Assembly: GCA_039025235.1 (NCBI GenBank)
Contig: JBCCOS010000007.1
Coordinates: forward strand, 124,001 to 188,000
Origin: MED-G105 sp039025235
Lineage (GTDB): Bacteria > Pseudomonadota > Alphaproteobacteria > Caulobacterales > Parvularculaceae
Length of the DNA: 64,000 nt
Direction of reading: 5' to 3'
This document shows, piece by piece, positions 16,414 through 25,270 of the stretch; the stretch's first letter is position 1; each line of letters begins with the position of its first letter. The notes beneath the pieces are model-generated. The model was not told the origin of the DNA. It made no database searches and saw nothing but the letters and a program-made list of their open reading frames with translations. Made by a program: the position numbers and the translations under genes.

Positions 16414-17778
16414 CTATTTTCCAATACAAAAGCTTGAGAATATCTCGCCAAGAATGTCCTCAACGTCCACATCCCCCGTAATTCGACTAAGCGCTCTAGA
16501 CGCTAGTCGAAGATCTTCTGCAGCAAGTTCCGCATCACCCTGGATCCTACGCAATGCTGTTTGAAGATGGTCTGTCGCTGCGTTGACTGCACGAACATGG
16601 CGATCTCTTGTCAAGGGTGCGTCTGCCTCTGGAATGGCTAAGTCAGATGTCCGGCGCTTCAAACTTGCCAATAATTGGTCAAGCCCGTCTCCTTTATTGA
16701 CTGAGATCGACAACACCAAAAATTCATCCTTGTCCTGATGGTGCCATAAACTGTCTTTTTCAACGTCCCCCAAATCATTCTTATTCAACAGAACAATATC
16801 GCCAGGCTTCAAAAGTAACCTTGTTTCACGTGGAACACTTCTTTCAGTGAACGGATCTACAACAAGAATGCGCAAATGAGCTTCTTGAGCCTTAGACCGC
16901 GCCAACCCCATTCCTTTTACTTCAATGGGATCATTGCTCTCGCCCCTCAGCCCAGCTGTATCGAATAGCGTGACAGGCACGCCGCAGATATTAATACGTG
17001 CCTCAACTATATCGCGTGTGGTCCCGGGAATTTCTGACACTATTGCCTTTTCAGCAACGGCAAGAGCATTAAGAAGTGATGATTTACCGGCATTTGGCGC
17101 TCCAATGATGGCAACCTTCAGACCGGAACGCAGTGTTTCTGCCCTCTCGGCATCCTGCGAATGGACACGCAAATCAGTTATGAGCTTTTCAATAATCGGC
17201 TTAGCAACTTCCTGAATTTCTTGGGGGACATCCTCTTCATCGGCGAAATCAATAGCCGACTCCAAGGGAGCTAATGCAGAAATCAGAGCGTTTTTCCATA
17301 GATCGGCTTTTCGAGAAATTGATCCATTATGCTGCTCTACCGCTTGTCGATGCTGTTCTTCAGTCTCCGCATCGAGAAGATCAGCAAGCCCTTCGATCTG
17401 GGTTAAATCAAACTTCCCATTTATCAGGCCACGTTTCGTGAATTCGCCTGCGTCGGCTGGACGACATTTATGGGCCGCTAGCGCTTTATAAAGAGCATTC
17501 TCAATTCCAAGCCCACCATGAAGATGAAATTCAACGACATCTTCTCCAGTAAAACTATTGGGTCCGTTAAAAAATATGACAATGCCATGATCAATGGTAT
17601 GGCCAGTCATACTATCGCTTATTTTTCGGAGCAACGCTTTACGTGGTTTGACTTGACCGCCAATAAGTGCCTCACAAACAGCTTTCACTGCGGGTCCTGA
17701 TAATCGGTATACGGCAATACCCGCTCTACCAACGCCACTCGCCTTTGCGTAAATCGTATCACTTTCAGTAGCAGCCAT
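16414..17778 (-). CDS. mnmE: tRNA modification GTPase MnmE (TrmE)
   Basis: 454 residues. The N-terminal tetrahydrofolate-binding domain begins DTIYAKASGVGRAGIAVYRLSG. The G domain has GAPNAGKSSLLN (P-loop), TTRD (G2), DTAG (G3) and NKND (G4). The C-terminal FCIGK carries the catalytic Cys of the CxGK motif. It is the partner of MnmG. It starts 9 bp after the DUF6489 stop. A parS-like site lies in the G-domain region. Confidence 0.97.
   Translation of the reverse strand: MAATESDTIYAKASGVGRAGIAVYRLSGPAVKAVCEALIGGQVKPRKALLRKISDSMTGHTIDHGIVIFFNGPNSFTGEDVVEFHLHGGLGIENALYKALAAHKCRPADAGEFTKRGLINGKFDLTQIEGLADLLDAETEEQHRQAVEQHNGSISRKADLWKNALISALAPLESAIDFADEEDVPQEIQEVAKPIIEKLITDLRVHSQDAERAETLRSGLKVAIIGAPNAGKSSLLNALAVAEKAIVSEIPGTTRDIVEARINICGVPVTLFDTAGLRGESNDPIEVKGMGLARSKAQEAHLRILVVDPFTERSVPRETRLLLKPGDIVLLNKNDLGDVEKDSLWHHQDKDEFLVLSISVNKGDGLDQLLASLKRRTSDLAIPEADAPLTRDRHVRAVNAATDHLQTALRRIQGDAELAAEDLRLASRALSRITGDVDVEDILGEIFSSFCIGK
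16822..16837. promoter_or_regulatory. parS-like site 5 (inside mnmE)
   Basis: TGTTTCACGTGGAACA has one mismatch in the right half-site. Confidence 0.8.
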
Positions 17779-17787
17779 GGTGACAGG

Positions 17788-18045
17788 TTATTTCTTTTTG
17801 GATGATGAAGACGCAGAACCCGCCATTGCCGCGCCCATAAGCCCTTGAAAAGCATCCATTCCTTTGCCGCTCATCTCCATCCAGGTCTGCATAAATCGTT
17901 CTGGATCAGCAAGGTTGTCCATATTATCCTTGGCCCGACGGGTCATCTCGGAAACAATCATTTGATTTAAGGGTGAGACGTCAGGCATACCAAAAAAAGC
18001 GCGCGCCTCTTCTGGGGTACAATCAATATCAATGGTAAAGCGCAT
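17788..18045 (-). CDS. DUF6489 family small protein
   Basis: 85 residues. The start MRFTIDIDCTPEEARAFFGMPDVSPLN is the family signature. The C-terminus is Ser/Lys-rich after a hydrophobic GLMGAAMAG. AAAGGAAAA precedes the start. It lies 9 bp upstream of mnmE and is probably co-transcribed with it. The function is unknown; I recognise the family only as an alphaproteobacterial hypothetical. Confidence 0.8.
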   Translation of the reverse strand: MRFTIDIDCTPEEARAFFGMPDVSPLNQMIVSEMTRRAKDNMDNLADPERFMQTWMEMSGKGMDAFQGLMGAAMAGSASSSSKKK

Positions 18046-18096
18046 GGTTTTCCTTTCGATTTAATATCTCAATGAACCATCAAAACGACCAATACA

Positions 18097-19140
18097 ATGA
18101 GCCATAGGCGAATGAGTAGAACCCAACAGAGTTTCCCAGATCAAAAATTTCAGCAACGATGTCTTAAGGCTATCGCCTATTTTTGTACGCTGCTCGCTCT
18201 AATCTCATGTGACGACAATCGTTCCACAGATCCGAAGAATGTTGCATTGCCAGGGACAATTGAAGCGGTTGGTTGGCAAATTGCTAAGGATTTCCCCGCA
18301 GACGGGCGTGATTTAAATGACTTCTTTGATTGTGTAGAAGAGGCAAATGCTACGCTCGTGTCAGCCCACCGCGGCGGACCGCAGCCCGGTTTTCCAGAAA
18401 ACGCTATCGAGACCTTTGCCAATATACTGAAGAAAGTGCCAGTTCTCATAGAAATCGACGTTGCTATGTCGCGTGACGGCGTTGCTTTATTGATGCATGA
18501 CGACGACCTTGATCGGACGACCACGGGACAGGGTAAAGTTCATGAACAATCTTGGCGCGACATTCAATCGCTTAATCTCGTTGATAAAGACGGGCGCAAA
18601 ACCGCTTTTTCACCCCCGTCTTTTTCTCGCGCCCTTGCCTTTTTAAAGGACCGAACAATAACCCAGGTCGATTTTAAGCGCAGTGCAAAATATGAGACGG
18701 TTATTGATGAGATATATCATCTTGGTGCGGAGCACCGCGTCATACTAATCGCTTATAGTATCGGGCAAGCAAGAAAACTTCACCGCCTTGCCCCGGAGAT
18801 GATGATCTCACTAGCCATTAAGGATATAGCAGTCTTATCACAGATTCAGGAAAATGGCTTACCTTTAGATAGCATCTTAGCGTTCACTGGCACGGATCAA
18901 TCTGACGCTGATCTCAACGCCAGTTTAAATGACAAAAACATAGAAGTGATTTTTGGAACACTTGGCGGAAGGAATTCCATTGACCAAAAATTTGCACGAA
19001 ACAAGGGCGATCTCGGCTACATTCAGTTGGCTGACCAGGGTGTTGATCTCATTGCGACCGACCGCCCACAAGCGGTTGCACGAACCCTCTTATCCGCTGG
19101 CCGGTTGCCAAAAAATTTATGTGGGATAGGCTCAAGCTAA
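18097..19140 (+). CDS. Glycerophosphodiester phosphodiesterase-family lipoprotein
   Basis: 347 residues. A signal segment ends CTLLALISC, a likely lipobox. The GDPD domain starts with the catalytic SAHRGG near residue 90; EIDV and the HDDDLDRTTTGQG stretch give the metal-binding Glu/Asp and second His. QVDFKR and the terminal DLIATDRPQA fit the TIM barrel. It should release glycerol-3-phosphate from deacylated phospholipids in the periplasm. It is divergent from DUF6489-mnmE with a 51-bp gap. The stop TAA begins a repeat shared with the rho end. Confidence 0.88.
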   Translation: MSHRRMSRTQQSFPDQKFQQRCLKAIAYFCTLLALISCDDNRSTDPKNVALPGTIEAVGWQIAKDFPADGRDLNDFFDCVEEANATLVSAHRGGPQPGFPENAIETFANILKKVPVLIEIDVAMSRDGVALLMHDDDLDRTTTGQGKVHEQSWRDIQSLNLVDKDGRKTAFSPPSFSRALAFLKDRTITQVDFKRSAKYETVIDEIYHLGAEHRVILIAYSIGQARKLHRLAPEMMISLAIKDIAVLSQIQENGLPLDSILAFTGTDQSDADLNASLNDKNIEVIFGTLGGRNSIDQKFARNKGDLGYIQLADQGVDLIATDRPQAVARTLLSAGRLPKNLCGIGSS

Positions 19141-19279
19141 AGCGCCTTTATTTTAATTGGAATCAGTACGGCGCTTTAAATTATTGGTATTACGCATTTC
19201 CTTAATGCCAACCGCACACACTTGACGTGAAAATACTCTTAAGCCGTTCAGCAATTCAATTTGAGACGAAAAGGCTTTA
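19138..19279 (-). repeat. Palindromic repeat cluster bridging two convergent stop codons
   Basis: It starts with TAAAGCGCC (the GDPD stop), passes through TTAATTGGAATC to GGCGCTTTAAA, then GCATTTCC...CCGCACACAC, then TAAGCCGTTCAGCAATTC...AAAAGGCTTTA. The last TTA is the complement of the rho stop (19277-19279). Repeat sequence thus spans the entire convergent gap from stop to stop. Confidence 0.85.
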
Positions 19280-20554
19280 CGCATTCATAGAGTCGAAGAA
19301 ATCCTGGTTAGACTTCACTTGCTTCAATTTGTCGATCAGGAACTCGATGGCATCTGTTGTTCCCATTGGCGATAGGATCCGCCGCAATACATAGACCTTT
19401 TGCAACTCAAGTTTATCCACCAATAAGTCTTCTTTTCGTGTTCCAGACTTAGCAATATCGATTGCTGGATAGACGCGTTTATCGGCAACTTTCCGATCCA
19501 AGACGATTTCCGAGTTACCGGTGCCTTTAAATTCCTCGAAAATCACCTCATCCATTTTTGAACCAGTCTCTACGAGAGCTGTCGCTATAATCGTCAGAGA
19601 ACCGCCCTCTTCAATATTTCGAGCGGCACCAAAGAATCTCTTTGGTCGTTGTAATGCATTAGCATCAACGCCCCCGGTCAAGACTTTCCCTGAAGAAGGG
19701 ACCACGGTGTTGTAAGCCCGACCGAGACGGGTGATTGAATCTAAGAGAATGACCACATCCCGTCCATGTTCCACAAGGCGCTTTGCTTTTTCGATAACCA
19801 TTTCTGCAACAGCGACATGCCGGGTTGCCGGTTCATCGAATGTCGAGGAAATAACTTCTCCTCGCACAGAGCGTTGCATATCTGTGACTTCCTCTGGGCG
19901 TTCATCAATAAGCAGAACAATGAGATAACACTCTGGATGATTGACAGCGATCGAATGGGCAATATTTTGCAGCATGACCGTTTTACCTGTCCGGGGCGGT
20001 GCCACCACCAGAGCACGCTGCCCTTTGCCCAGGGGCGCTACAAGATCAATAACGCGATTGGAAAGATCTTTCTTTTTCCCCTCTGCCACTTCAACTTCCA
20101 TGCTGAGGCGCTCATCCGGATACAACGGTGTGAGATTGTCAAAATGAACCTTGTGACGGGCTTTTTCGGGATCTTCAAAATTTATTGTGCCGACGCGCAA
20201 GAGTGCGAAATACCGTTCGCCATCTTTCGGGCTGCGGATCTCACCGGTTACCGTGTCGCCTGTTCTCAAGGCAAAACGACGGATCTGCGATGGTGATATA
20301 TAGATATCATCAGGACCAGGTAGGTAATTGGCTTCAGGAGAGCGTAAGAAACCGAACCCATCGGGCAAAACTTCAAGAACGCCTCCCCCGGATATCTCAA
20401 CTTCGCGATCTGCCAGTTCTTTCAAGATCGCAAACAACATATCCTGTTTGCGCATTGTCGATGCATTCTCGACCTCAACCTCTTCGGCAAAAGCAAGTAG
20501 CTCAGCGGGTGTTTTTTCTTTGAGCTCATCGAGAGTCATTTTCTTGAGGCCCAT
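19277..20554 (-). CDS. rho: Transcription termination factor Rho
   Basis: 425 residues. The N-terminal helix MTLDELKEKTPAELLAFAEE and the RNA-binding domain LEVLPDGFGFLRSPEANYLPGPDDIY are typical. The ATPase has the Walker A region APPRTGKTVMLQNIA, ILLDSITRLGRAYN and the Q/R-loop part KVLTGGVDANALQRPKRFFGAARN. Full length. AAGAGAG lies upstream of the start. It is followed (upstream in sequence) by repeat DNA and converges with the GDPD gene. Confidence 0.97.
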   Translation of the reverse strand: MGLKKMTLDELKEKTPAELLAFAEEVEVENASTMRKQDMLFAILKELADREVEISGGGVLEVLPDGFGFLRSPEANYLPGPDDIYISPSQIRRFALRTGDTVTGEIRSPKDGERYFALLRVGTINFEDPEKARHKVHFDNLTPLYPDERLSMEVEVAEGKKKDLSNRVIDLVAPLGKGQRALVVAPPRTGKTVMLQNIAHSIAVNHPECYLIVLLIDERPEEVTDMQRSVRGEVISSTFDEPATRHVAVAEMVIEKAKRLVEHGRDVVILLDSITRLGRAYNTVVPSSGKVLTGGVDANALQRPKRFFGAARNIEEGGSLTIIATALVETGSKMDEVIFEEFKGTGNSEIVLDRKVADKRVYPAIDIAKSGTRKEDLLVDKLELQKVYVLRRILSPMGTTDAIEFLIDKLKQVKSNQDFFDSMNA

Positions 20555-20780
20555 GGGGGGTATTCTCTCTTAATGTTTGTGAAAAACGGACGGACGATCA
20601 GGGAGAGTCAAAAAGATAGAAGGCTCTATCAACCCATCACCTGTTATTGACTGGTTTTGATCTGGGATGACGGTGCCTGGGAAGGCTGCAAGGTGCATCT
20701 TGTCCAAGCATTACTGGTGATATAGGAGCTCATGGCCCCGCGTCAATCTGTTTTGACAAATGAAATCAACGGTCCAACCA

Positions 20781-21227
20781 CTAAAATGGTTTGGTTACAG
20801 CTAAAACGACGATGCCGATTAAAAGAACAAACGGCACCTCATTCATGACGCGCCAAAATTTCTGTGTCCTCGGTCGTTCTCCTGTTGCAAATCGTTTCTG
20901 TGATGCCGCGTAAAAGCCATGCACGCCAGAGATGGCGATCACCAACAATAGTTTCGCGTGGAACCACGGCGTTTTGAGTAATAACGGGTTAGCAACGATC
21001 ATGAGTATTGCGAGAAGCCAAACCGCGATCAACGCGCCGTTCATGATGCCCTTCAAAAGCCGACGTTCCATCACAATCAAATAGCTTTCTGCCTCTCCGC
21101 CTGGATCAGCTTGATGATGATAGATAAACAGCCTCGGCAAATACATCATACCCGCCATCCATGCGATAACCGCGATGATGTGAAGGGCTTTCAGAAAAGA
21201 GTAGTTGCTCGCGAGTAAGCCTGTCAT
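20781..21227 (-). CDS. hemJ: Protoporphyrinogen oxidase HemJ (CopD-like membrane protein)
   Basis: 148 residues with about four membrane helices. The His and Arg pattern in LHIIAVIAWMAGMMYLPRLFIYH matches HemJ, the heme-containing enzyme that converts protoporphyrinogen IX to protoporphyrin IX. ILMIVANPLLLKTPWFHAKLLL and GVHGFY are further conserved parts. It sits between rho and hemE, the usual place, and acts two steps after HemE. Confidence 0.93.
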   Translation of the reverse strand: MTGLLASNYSFLKALHIIAVIAWMAGMMYLPRLFIYHHQADPGGEAESYLIVMERRLLKGIMNGALIAVWLLAILMIVANPLLLKTPWFHAKLLLVIAISGVHGFYAASQKRFATGERPRTQKFWRVMNEVPFVLLIGIVVLAVTKPF

Positions 21228-21298
21228 GCGTTTCGACCCGGTTGGCCTCCAGCCTTAATTTTTTTGGCCTAAGTCTTTTGTTGGTGGATTTTATCACC

Positions 21299-22336
21299 TT
21301 AACTCTTGCCACGTACGATATCGACGAGTCGCGCCACGTTTTCTGGTGGTGTTTCCGGAACAAATCCATGCCCGAGATTAAAAACATAGGGAACGTCCCT
21401 AAAAGCGTTCACAAGTTCTCGCGCTGCTGCTTCCATTTCGGCGCCCCCCTGCACAACAAGTAACGGATCGAGACCACCTTGCACCGTTGCATGGGGGCTA
21501 ATGGCGTCGCGCGCTTTCATCCACGGCGTTGCATAGTCGATTCCCATGGCGTCACAAGCGTCTAGGGTTGCATAGGTTTCAAGCTGTGCGCCAGCGCCTT
21601 TCGGAAAAAGTATGACCGGTATATCCGGATGCATCTTCTTAACGGCTTCAGCAATTCGCGCCATCGGCTCAACAGAGAGTTTCTTTGTCAGGTTTTCTGG
21701 TAAGCCGCCAGCCCAAGTGTCAAACAACTGGATAGCATCAGCACCGGCGAGAATCTGCCGATCCAAATAATCAATCGTTGCGTCTGAAATCTTTGTGATG
21801 AGCGCGGTCATAAATTCCGGATCGTCATAGAAAAATCTCCTAAGGGAAGCCGGATCTTTCATACCACCGCCCGCAAGGACATAAGTTGCAACTGTCCAAG
21901 GTGCGCCAGCAAACCCTATCAGTGCCACGTCGTCGGGGAGTTGTTTGCGCGTTAAGCTCACCGTCTCATAAACGGGTCCCAGAGTTTGATGGATATCCGG
22001 ATCACCTAATTTGTGAAGGGCGTCTGAATTCGTTATCGGCGAGAGAACCGGGCCTTCTCCTGTTTCGAACCGCACATCAACGCCGAGTGCCTGGGGAACC
22101 AAAAGAATGTCTGCAAACAAGATTGCTGCATCCAAGCCATATCGCCTGATCGGTTGCACCGTAACTTCCGATGCGAGTTCGGGATTGTAACAAAGATCGA
22201 GAAACCCTCCAGCTTTGGCGCGCACTTCACGGTATTCAGGTAAATACCGCCCCGCTTGTCGCATGAACCAAATTGGAGGGGTTTCAAAGATATCGCCCTT
22301 TAAGGCGCGCACAAATTTTGTTGGGTGGTTGGTCAT
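21299..22336 (-). CDS. hemE: Uroporphyrinogen decarboxylase
   Basis: About 345 residues. PPIWFMRQAGRYLPEYRE is the catalytic N-terminal signature; GFAGAPWTVATYVLAGG and the terminal FNLGHGFVPETPPENV are also diagnostic. It decarboxylates uroporphyrinogen III to coproporphyrinogen III. The start at 22336 is chosen because GAGAAAG lies nine bases upstream; the ATG at 22342 leaves only three. The start side faces the presumed replication origin. Confidence 0.97.
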   Translation of the reverse strand: MTNHPTKFVRALKGDIFETPPIWFMRQAGRYLPEYREVRAKAGGFLDLCYNPELASEVTVQPIRRYGLDAAILFADILLVPQALGVDVRFETGEGPVLSPITNSDALHKLGDPDIHQTLGPVYETVSLTRKQLPDDVALIGFAGAPWTVATYVLAGGGMKDPASLRRFFYDDPEFMTALITKISDATIDYLDRQILAGADAIQLFDTWAGGLPENLTKKLSVEPMARIAEAVKKMHPDIPVILFPKGAGAQLETYATLDACDAMGIDYATPWMKARDAISPHATVQGGLDPLLVVQGGAEMEAAARELVNAFRDVPYVFNLGHGFVPETPPENVARLVDIVRGKS

Positions 22337-22785
22337 GCCCATTTTCTTTCTCAATAATAATTTAAATGCAAATGCCTTAGGTATTACAGGGCGGGGAAAC
22401 CTTGGAAAAACCCTGTTATTTTTTTGTTGACGGAAACTATCGGGAATACTTTGGAAAAATACAGAGGAAAACCAGCGATAGATCGTTTTTCAAAATCTCA
22501 GAAAACAAGCACCTGAGAAACCAAAAAAACTTTGTTGTAAAATATTATCCCCGCTATTCCCAAAGCTCTGGAAAATATTGCGTCGAGATTTGAGAAGTTT
22601 GGTTTTACCCGCAGCCCTACCGAAGTGAATTGGAGTAAGACCAAGAGTTCACCCTTGACAGACCAAACCAATTAACGGTCCAAGGCCAATATCCACATGA
22701 TGCACACGAGTTTGGGAAGTCTGGCCCAGTTCGGGAAGTTTGGCATGGATGATAAGATCCAAAGACCGTTTGGGAAACCGGGGAA
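22337..22785. other. Probable chromosomal replication origin (oriC)
   Basis: A 449-bp gene-free gap between hemE and ppsR, the site of oriC in Caulobacter and many relatives. The hemE side is AT-rich (TTATTTTTTTGTTG near 22420, AAAAAAACTTTGTTGTAAAATATTA near 22525 as a likely unwinding area). A near-consensus DnaA box ATATCCACA lies at 22689-22697 and a weaker TTATCCCCG at 22545-22553. Short direct repeats TTTGGGAAG (22711), TTCGGGAAG (22730) and TTTGGGAAA (22769) lie at the ppsR end. No clear TTAA-N7-TTAA CtrA site was seen. Any reading frame inside is short and featureless. Confidence 0.75.
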
Positions 22786-23784
22786 ATGTCGAAAACTAAT
22801 TCTTCTCAGTCCCTTAAAGTTAGTGCCGGCTTGCAGGCTGCGCGCGGTAAACGTCAGGCGCGCGCCGCGGCTCTAAAACCGAAATCTTCAAATGAGATTT
22901 CTAGACCATCAGCCGACAAAAAAGAGAACGAGAGCAAAGAGCCGGCACCCTTAGCCAGCTATTTTCATGTTCATTTGGTTTCGGATTCCACCGGTGAAAC
23001 GCTGAACTCCCTTTTAAAAGCGGTTACCTCGCAATTTTTACACGCCCAACCTTTTGAACATATTTATGCGCTTATCCGATCGCGCCAACAGATGGAGCGT
23101 GCCTTAGCTGAGATTGAAGCGGCGCCCGGCGTTGTCCTTTATACGATCGTTAATCCAGATCTCAGACGCATGCTTGAAGTGCGGTGCGCTGCTTTGCATG
23201 CGCCAGCGGTTTCCGTCTTGGATCCATTTGTGTCGGCATTCTCAAACTATCTCGGAATGGAGCAATCCCAACGCACTGGCGCTCAACATGCCCTTGATGA
23301 AAGTTATTTCAAAAGGATAGAAGCGCTCGATTATACGTTAGCCCATGATGACGGGCAGATGACTTGGGATCTAGAGCCTGCTGACGTTGTTCTTCTGGGT
23401 GTAAGCCGGACGTCGAAAACACCAACATGCATGTATTTGGCAAACCGAGGAATTAAAGCGGCGAATATCCCGCTCGTGGCAGGCCGCCCGCCGCCAGAAG
23501 AGTTATTTAAATTGAGGCATCCCTTGATCATAGGGCTTGTGGCAAGTCCGGATCGTTTGGCGCAAATTCGCGCCAATCGACTAAATGATCTCAATGCCGC
23601 TGATAAAGCAGAAACCTATAGTAATATAGATGAAATTCGTTCCGAAGTTGTTGCCGCGAAACGGTTGTTTGCAAAACACCGCTGGCCGACCATTGATGTC
23701 ACGCGTCGGTCTGTTGAAGAAACGGCCGCCGGCATTATTACAAAGCTCTCTGCAAAACAGAATGCATCTGATCGAAAGCGTTAG
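22786..23784 (+). CDS. ppsR: Pyruvate,water/phosphate dikinase regulatory protein (DUF299)
   Basis: 332 residues. The domain begins FHVHLVSDSTGETLNSLLKAV at about residue 64. The P-loop-like GVSRTSKTPTCMYLANRG is near residue 205. The family is a bifunctional ADP-dependent kinase and phosphorylase acting on PEP synthase or PPDK. The ~60-residue basic, Lys/Ser-rich N-terminal extension is longer than in most homologues; the true start could be further in. It is first in a ppsR-maf-aroE-coaE operon reading away from oriC. Confidence 0.93.
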   Translation: MSKTNSSQSLKVSAGLQAARGKRQARAAALKPKSSNEISRPSADKKENESKEPAPLASYFHVHLVSDSTGETLNSLLKAVTSQFLHAQPFEHIYALIRSRQQMERALAEIEAAPGVVLYTIVNPDLRRMLEVRCAALHAPAVSVLDPFVSAFSNYLGMEQSQRTGAQHALDESYFKRIEALDYTLAHDDGQMTWDLEPADVVLLGVSRTSKTPTCMYLANRGIKAANIPLVAGRPPPEELFKLRHPLIIGLVASPDRLAQIRANRLNDLNAADKAETYSNIDEIRSEVVAAKRLFAKHRWPTIDVTRRSVEETAAGIITKLSAKQNASDRKR

Positions 23785-23792
23785 GACCTAAA

Positions 23793-24389
23793 GTGACACC
23801 ACCCATCATTTTAGCATCAGGGAGTGCAATCCGTCGCGCGATTTTAGACGGTGCTGCAATTCAATATTCAGTAATCAAGCCGAATGTCGATGAAACGATC
23901 ATTAAAGAAGCGGGCGAGCGTTCAGGTCTCCCATTAATGGAAATAGCGGAACAACTTGCCGATGCAAAAGCGCTTGATGTGTCGGTTGACGACAATGCCC
24001 TCGTGATAGGCTCTGATCAAATACTAAGTTTTGAGGGGAAAGGCTTTGATAAGCCGCCCACCATGGAAGCGGCACGCGCGCGTTTAAAGTTATTAGAAGG
24101 AAAGACCCATCAACTTATCAATGCCGTTAGTGTCGCTGAAAACAAAAGAATTGTTTGGCGCAGTCTGGATACTGTTGAGCTGAAAATGCGGTCACTCACC
24201 AATGACGATGTTGAGCAATATTTAGATGAGGCTGGTGCCGAAATTCTCTCTAGTGTTGGCGCCTACCAACTGGAAAAACTGGGATCGCGCCTTTTTGAGA
24301 GCGTCAAGGGCGATTATTTTACTGTTCTTGGCATGTCTCTTTTTCCGTTGCTTGGGTTCTTACGAAGCAGAAATGCCATAAAATATTAG
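23793..24389 (+). CDS. maf: Maf-family nucleoside triphosphate pyrophosphatase
   Basis: 198 residues, GTG start 8 bp after ppsR. The phosphate-binding start ILASGSAIRRAIL, PNVDE, the catalytic GSDQILSFEG and the KTHQLINAVSV block are the Maf signatures. The family hydrolyses non-canonical nucleotides. Same operon as aroE and coaE. Confidence 0.93.
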   Translation: MTPPIILASGSAIRRAILDGAAIQYSVIKPNVDETIIKEAGERSGLPLMEIAEQLADAKALDVSVDDNALVIGSDQILSFEGKGFDKPPTMEAARARLKLLEGKTHQLINAVSVAENKRIVWRSLDTVELKMRSLTNDDVEQYLDEAGAEILSSVGAYQLEKLGSRLFESVKGDYFTVLGMSLFPLLGFLRSRNAIKY

Positions 24390-24403
24390 GCTTGCTGACT
24401 AAA

Positions 24404-25270
24404 ATGGCCGTAAAAACATCACAATCTCAACCATTGCTTGCTGGCGTCATTGGAAGTCCGGTCGCGCATTCACTGTCACCAGTCATTCACGGCGAATGGG
24501 CAAGGCGAGAAAGAAAAGCGGCTTACTACATTCCAATGCATGTGGAGGACGATGATGAAGCCTTCAATGCCGCCATTCATTCTTTGATGAAACTAGGTTT
24601 TAGTGGGGTCAATATCACTCTTCCGCATAAGGAAAGAGCGATCAAATGTGCTACGCGAAAATCACAAGCAGCAGAAAAAATTGGCGCCGCCAATATGCTG
24701 ACCTTTATCGCTGGTGACATTATTGCTGATAATTCTGATGCTGAAGGATTTAAGTCTTCCCTATTGGCTGAATTGGATAAAAACGCCGACAATAAAAAAG
24801 TTATGGTACTGGGAGCTGGCGGTTCGGCGAGGGCTGTACTTCACGGACTGTCTGATATCGTGGGTATTACTTCAGTTTTTATCACAAATCGAACGAAAGC
24901 GCGCGCACAAGAGCTTGCATCAAAATTTGGCGTAGCAACCGTCGCGTGGGACGATCGAGCCTCAGCACTTGAGGCGTTTGATATCATCATCAATACAACA
25001 TCGCTGGGAATGACAGGCAAACCACCGCTTTCCTTACCAATTGATACCCTCAAACCAAGAGCCGTGGCGATGGACATTATTTATAGTCCGTTGGAAACAG
25101 CATTTCTGAAATCAGCGAAGCAGGCTGGCGCAAAAACGGTCAATGGCCTTGAAATGCTAATGCACCAAGCTGTTCCTGGATATAAATCATGGCTTGGGGA
25201 CGAAGCCATTGTCGACGATGGCTTGCGGCAAAAACTACTATCCGTCTTAAGCCAACGAGACGTTACATGA
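24404..25270 (+). CDS. aroE: Shikimate dehydrogenase
   Basis: About 288 residues. GVIGSPVAHSLSPVIH binds shikimate; NITLPHKE contains the catalytic Lys; NSDAEGF the Asp; VLGAGGSARAVLHGL the NADP loop; INTTSLGMTG is also standard. ATG 24404 is preferred over the in-frame TTG at 24392. Its TGA overlaps the coaE start (ATGA). Confidence 0.95.
   Translation: MAVKTSQSQPLLAGVIGSPVAHSLSPVIHGEWARRERKAAYYIPMHVEDDDEAFNAAIHSLMKLGFSGVNITLPHKERAIKCATRKSQAAEKIGAANMLTFIAGDIIADNSDAEGFKSSLLAELDKNADNKKVMVLGAGGSARAVLHGLSDIVGITSVFITNRTKARAQELASKFGVATVAWDDRASALEAFDIIINTTSLGMTGKPPLSLPIDTLKPRAVAMDIIYSPLETAFLKSAKQAGAKTVNGLEMLMHQAVPGYKSWLGDEAIVDDGLRQKLLSVLSQRDVT

Noticed and set aside
20953..20969. GTTTCGCGTGGAACCA inside hemJ as a sixth parS
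   Set aside because: Three or more mismatches including the central CACG; likely chance.
22402..22593. 63-codon frame inside the presumed origin
   Set aside because: No ribosome site, composition follows the A/T runs, and the DnaA-type features explain the region.
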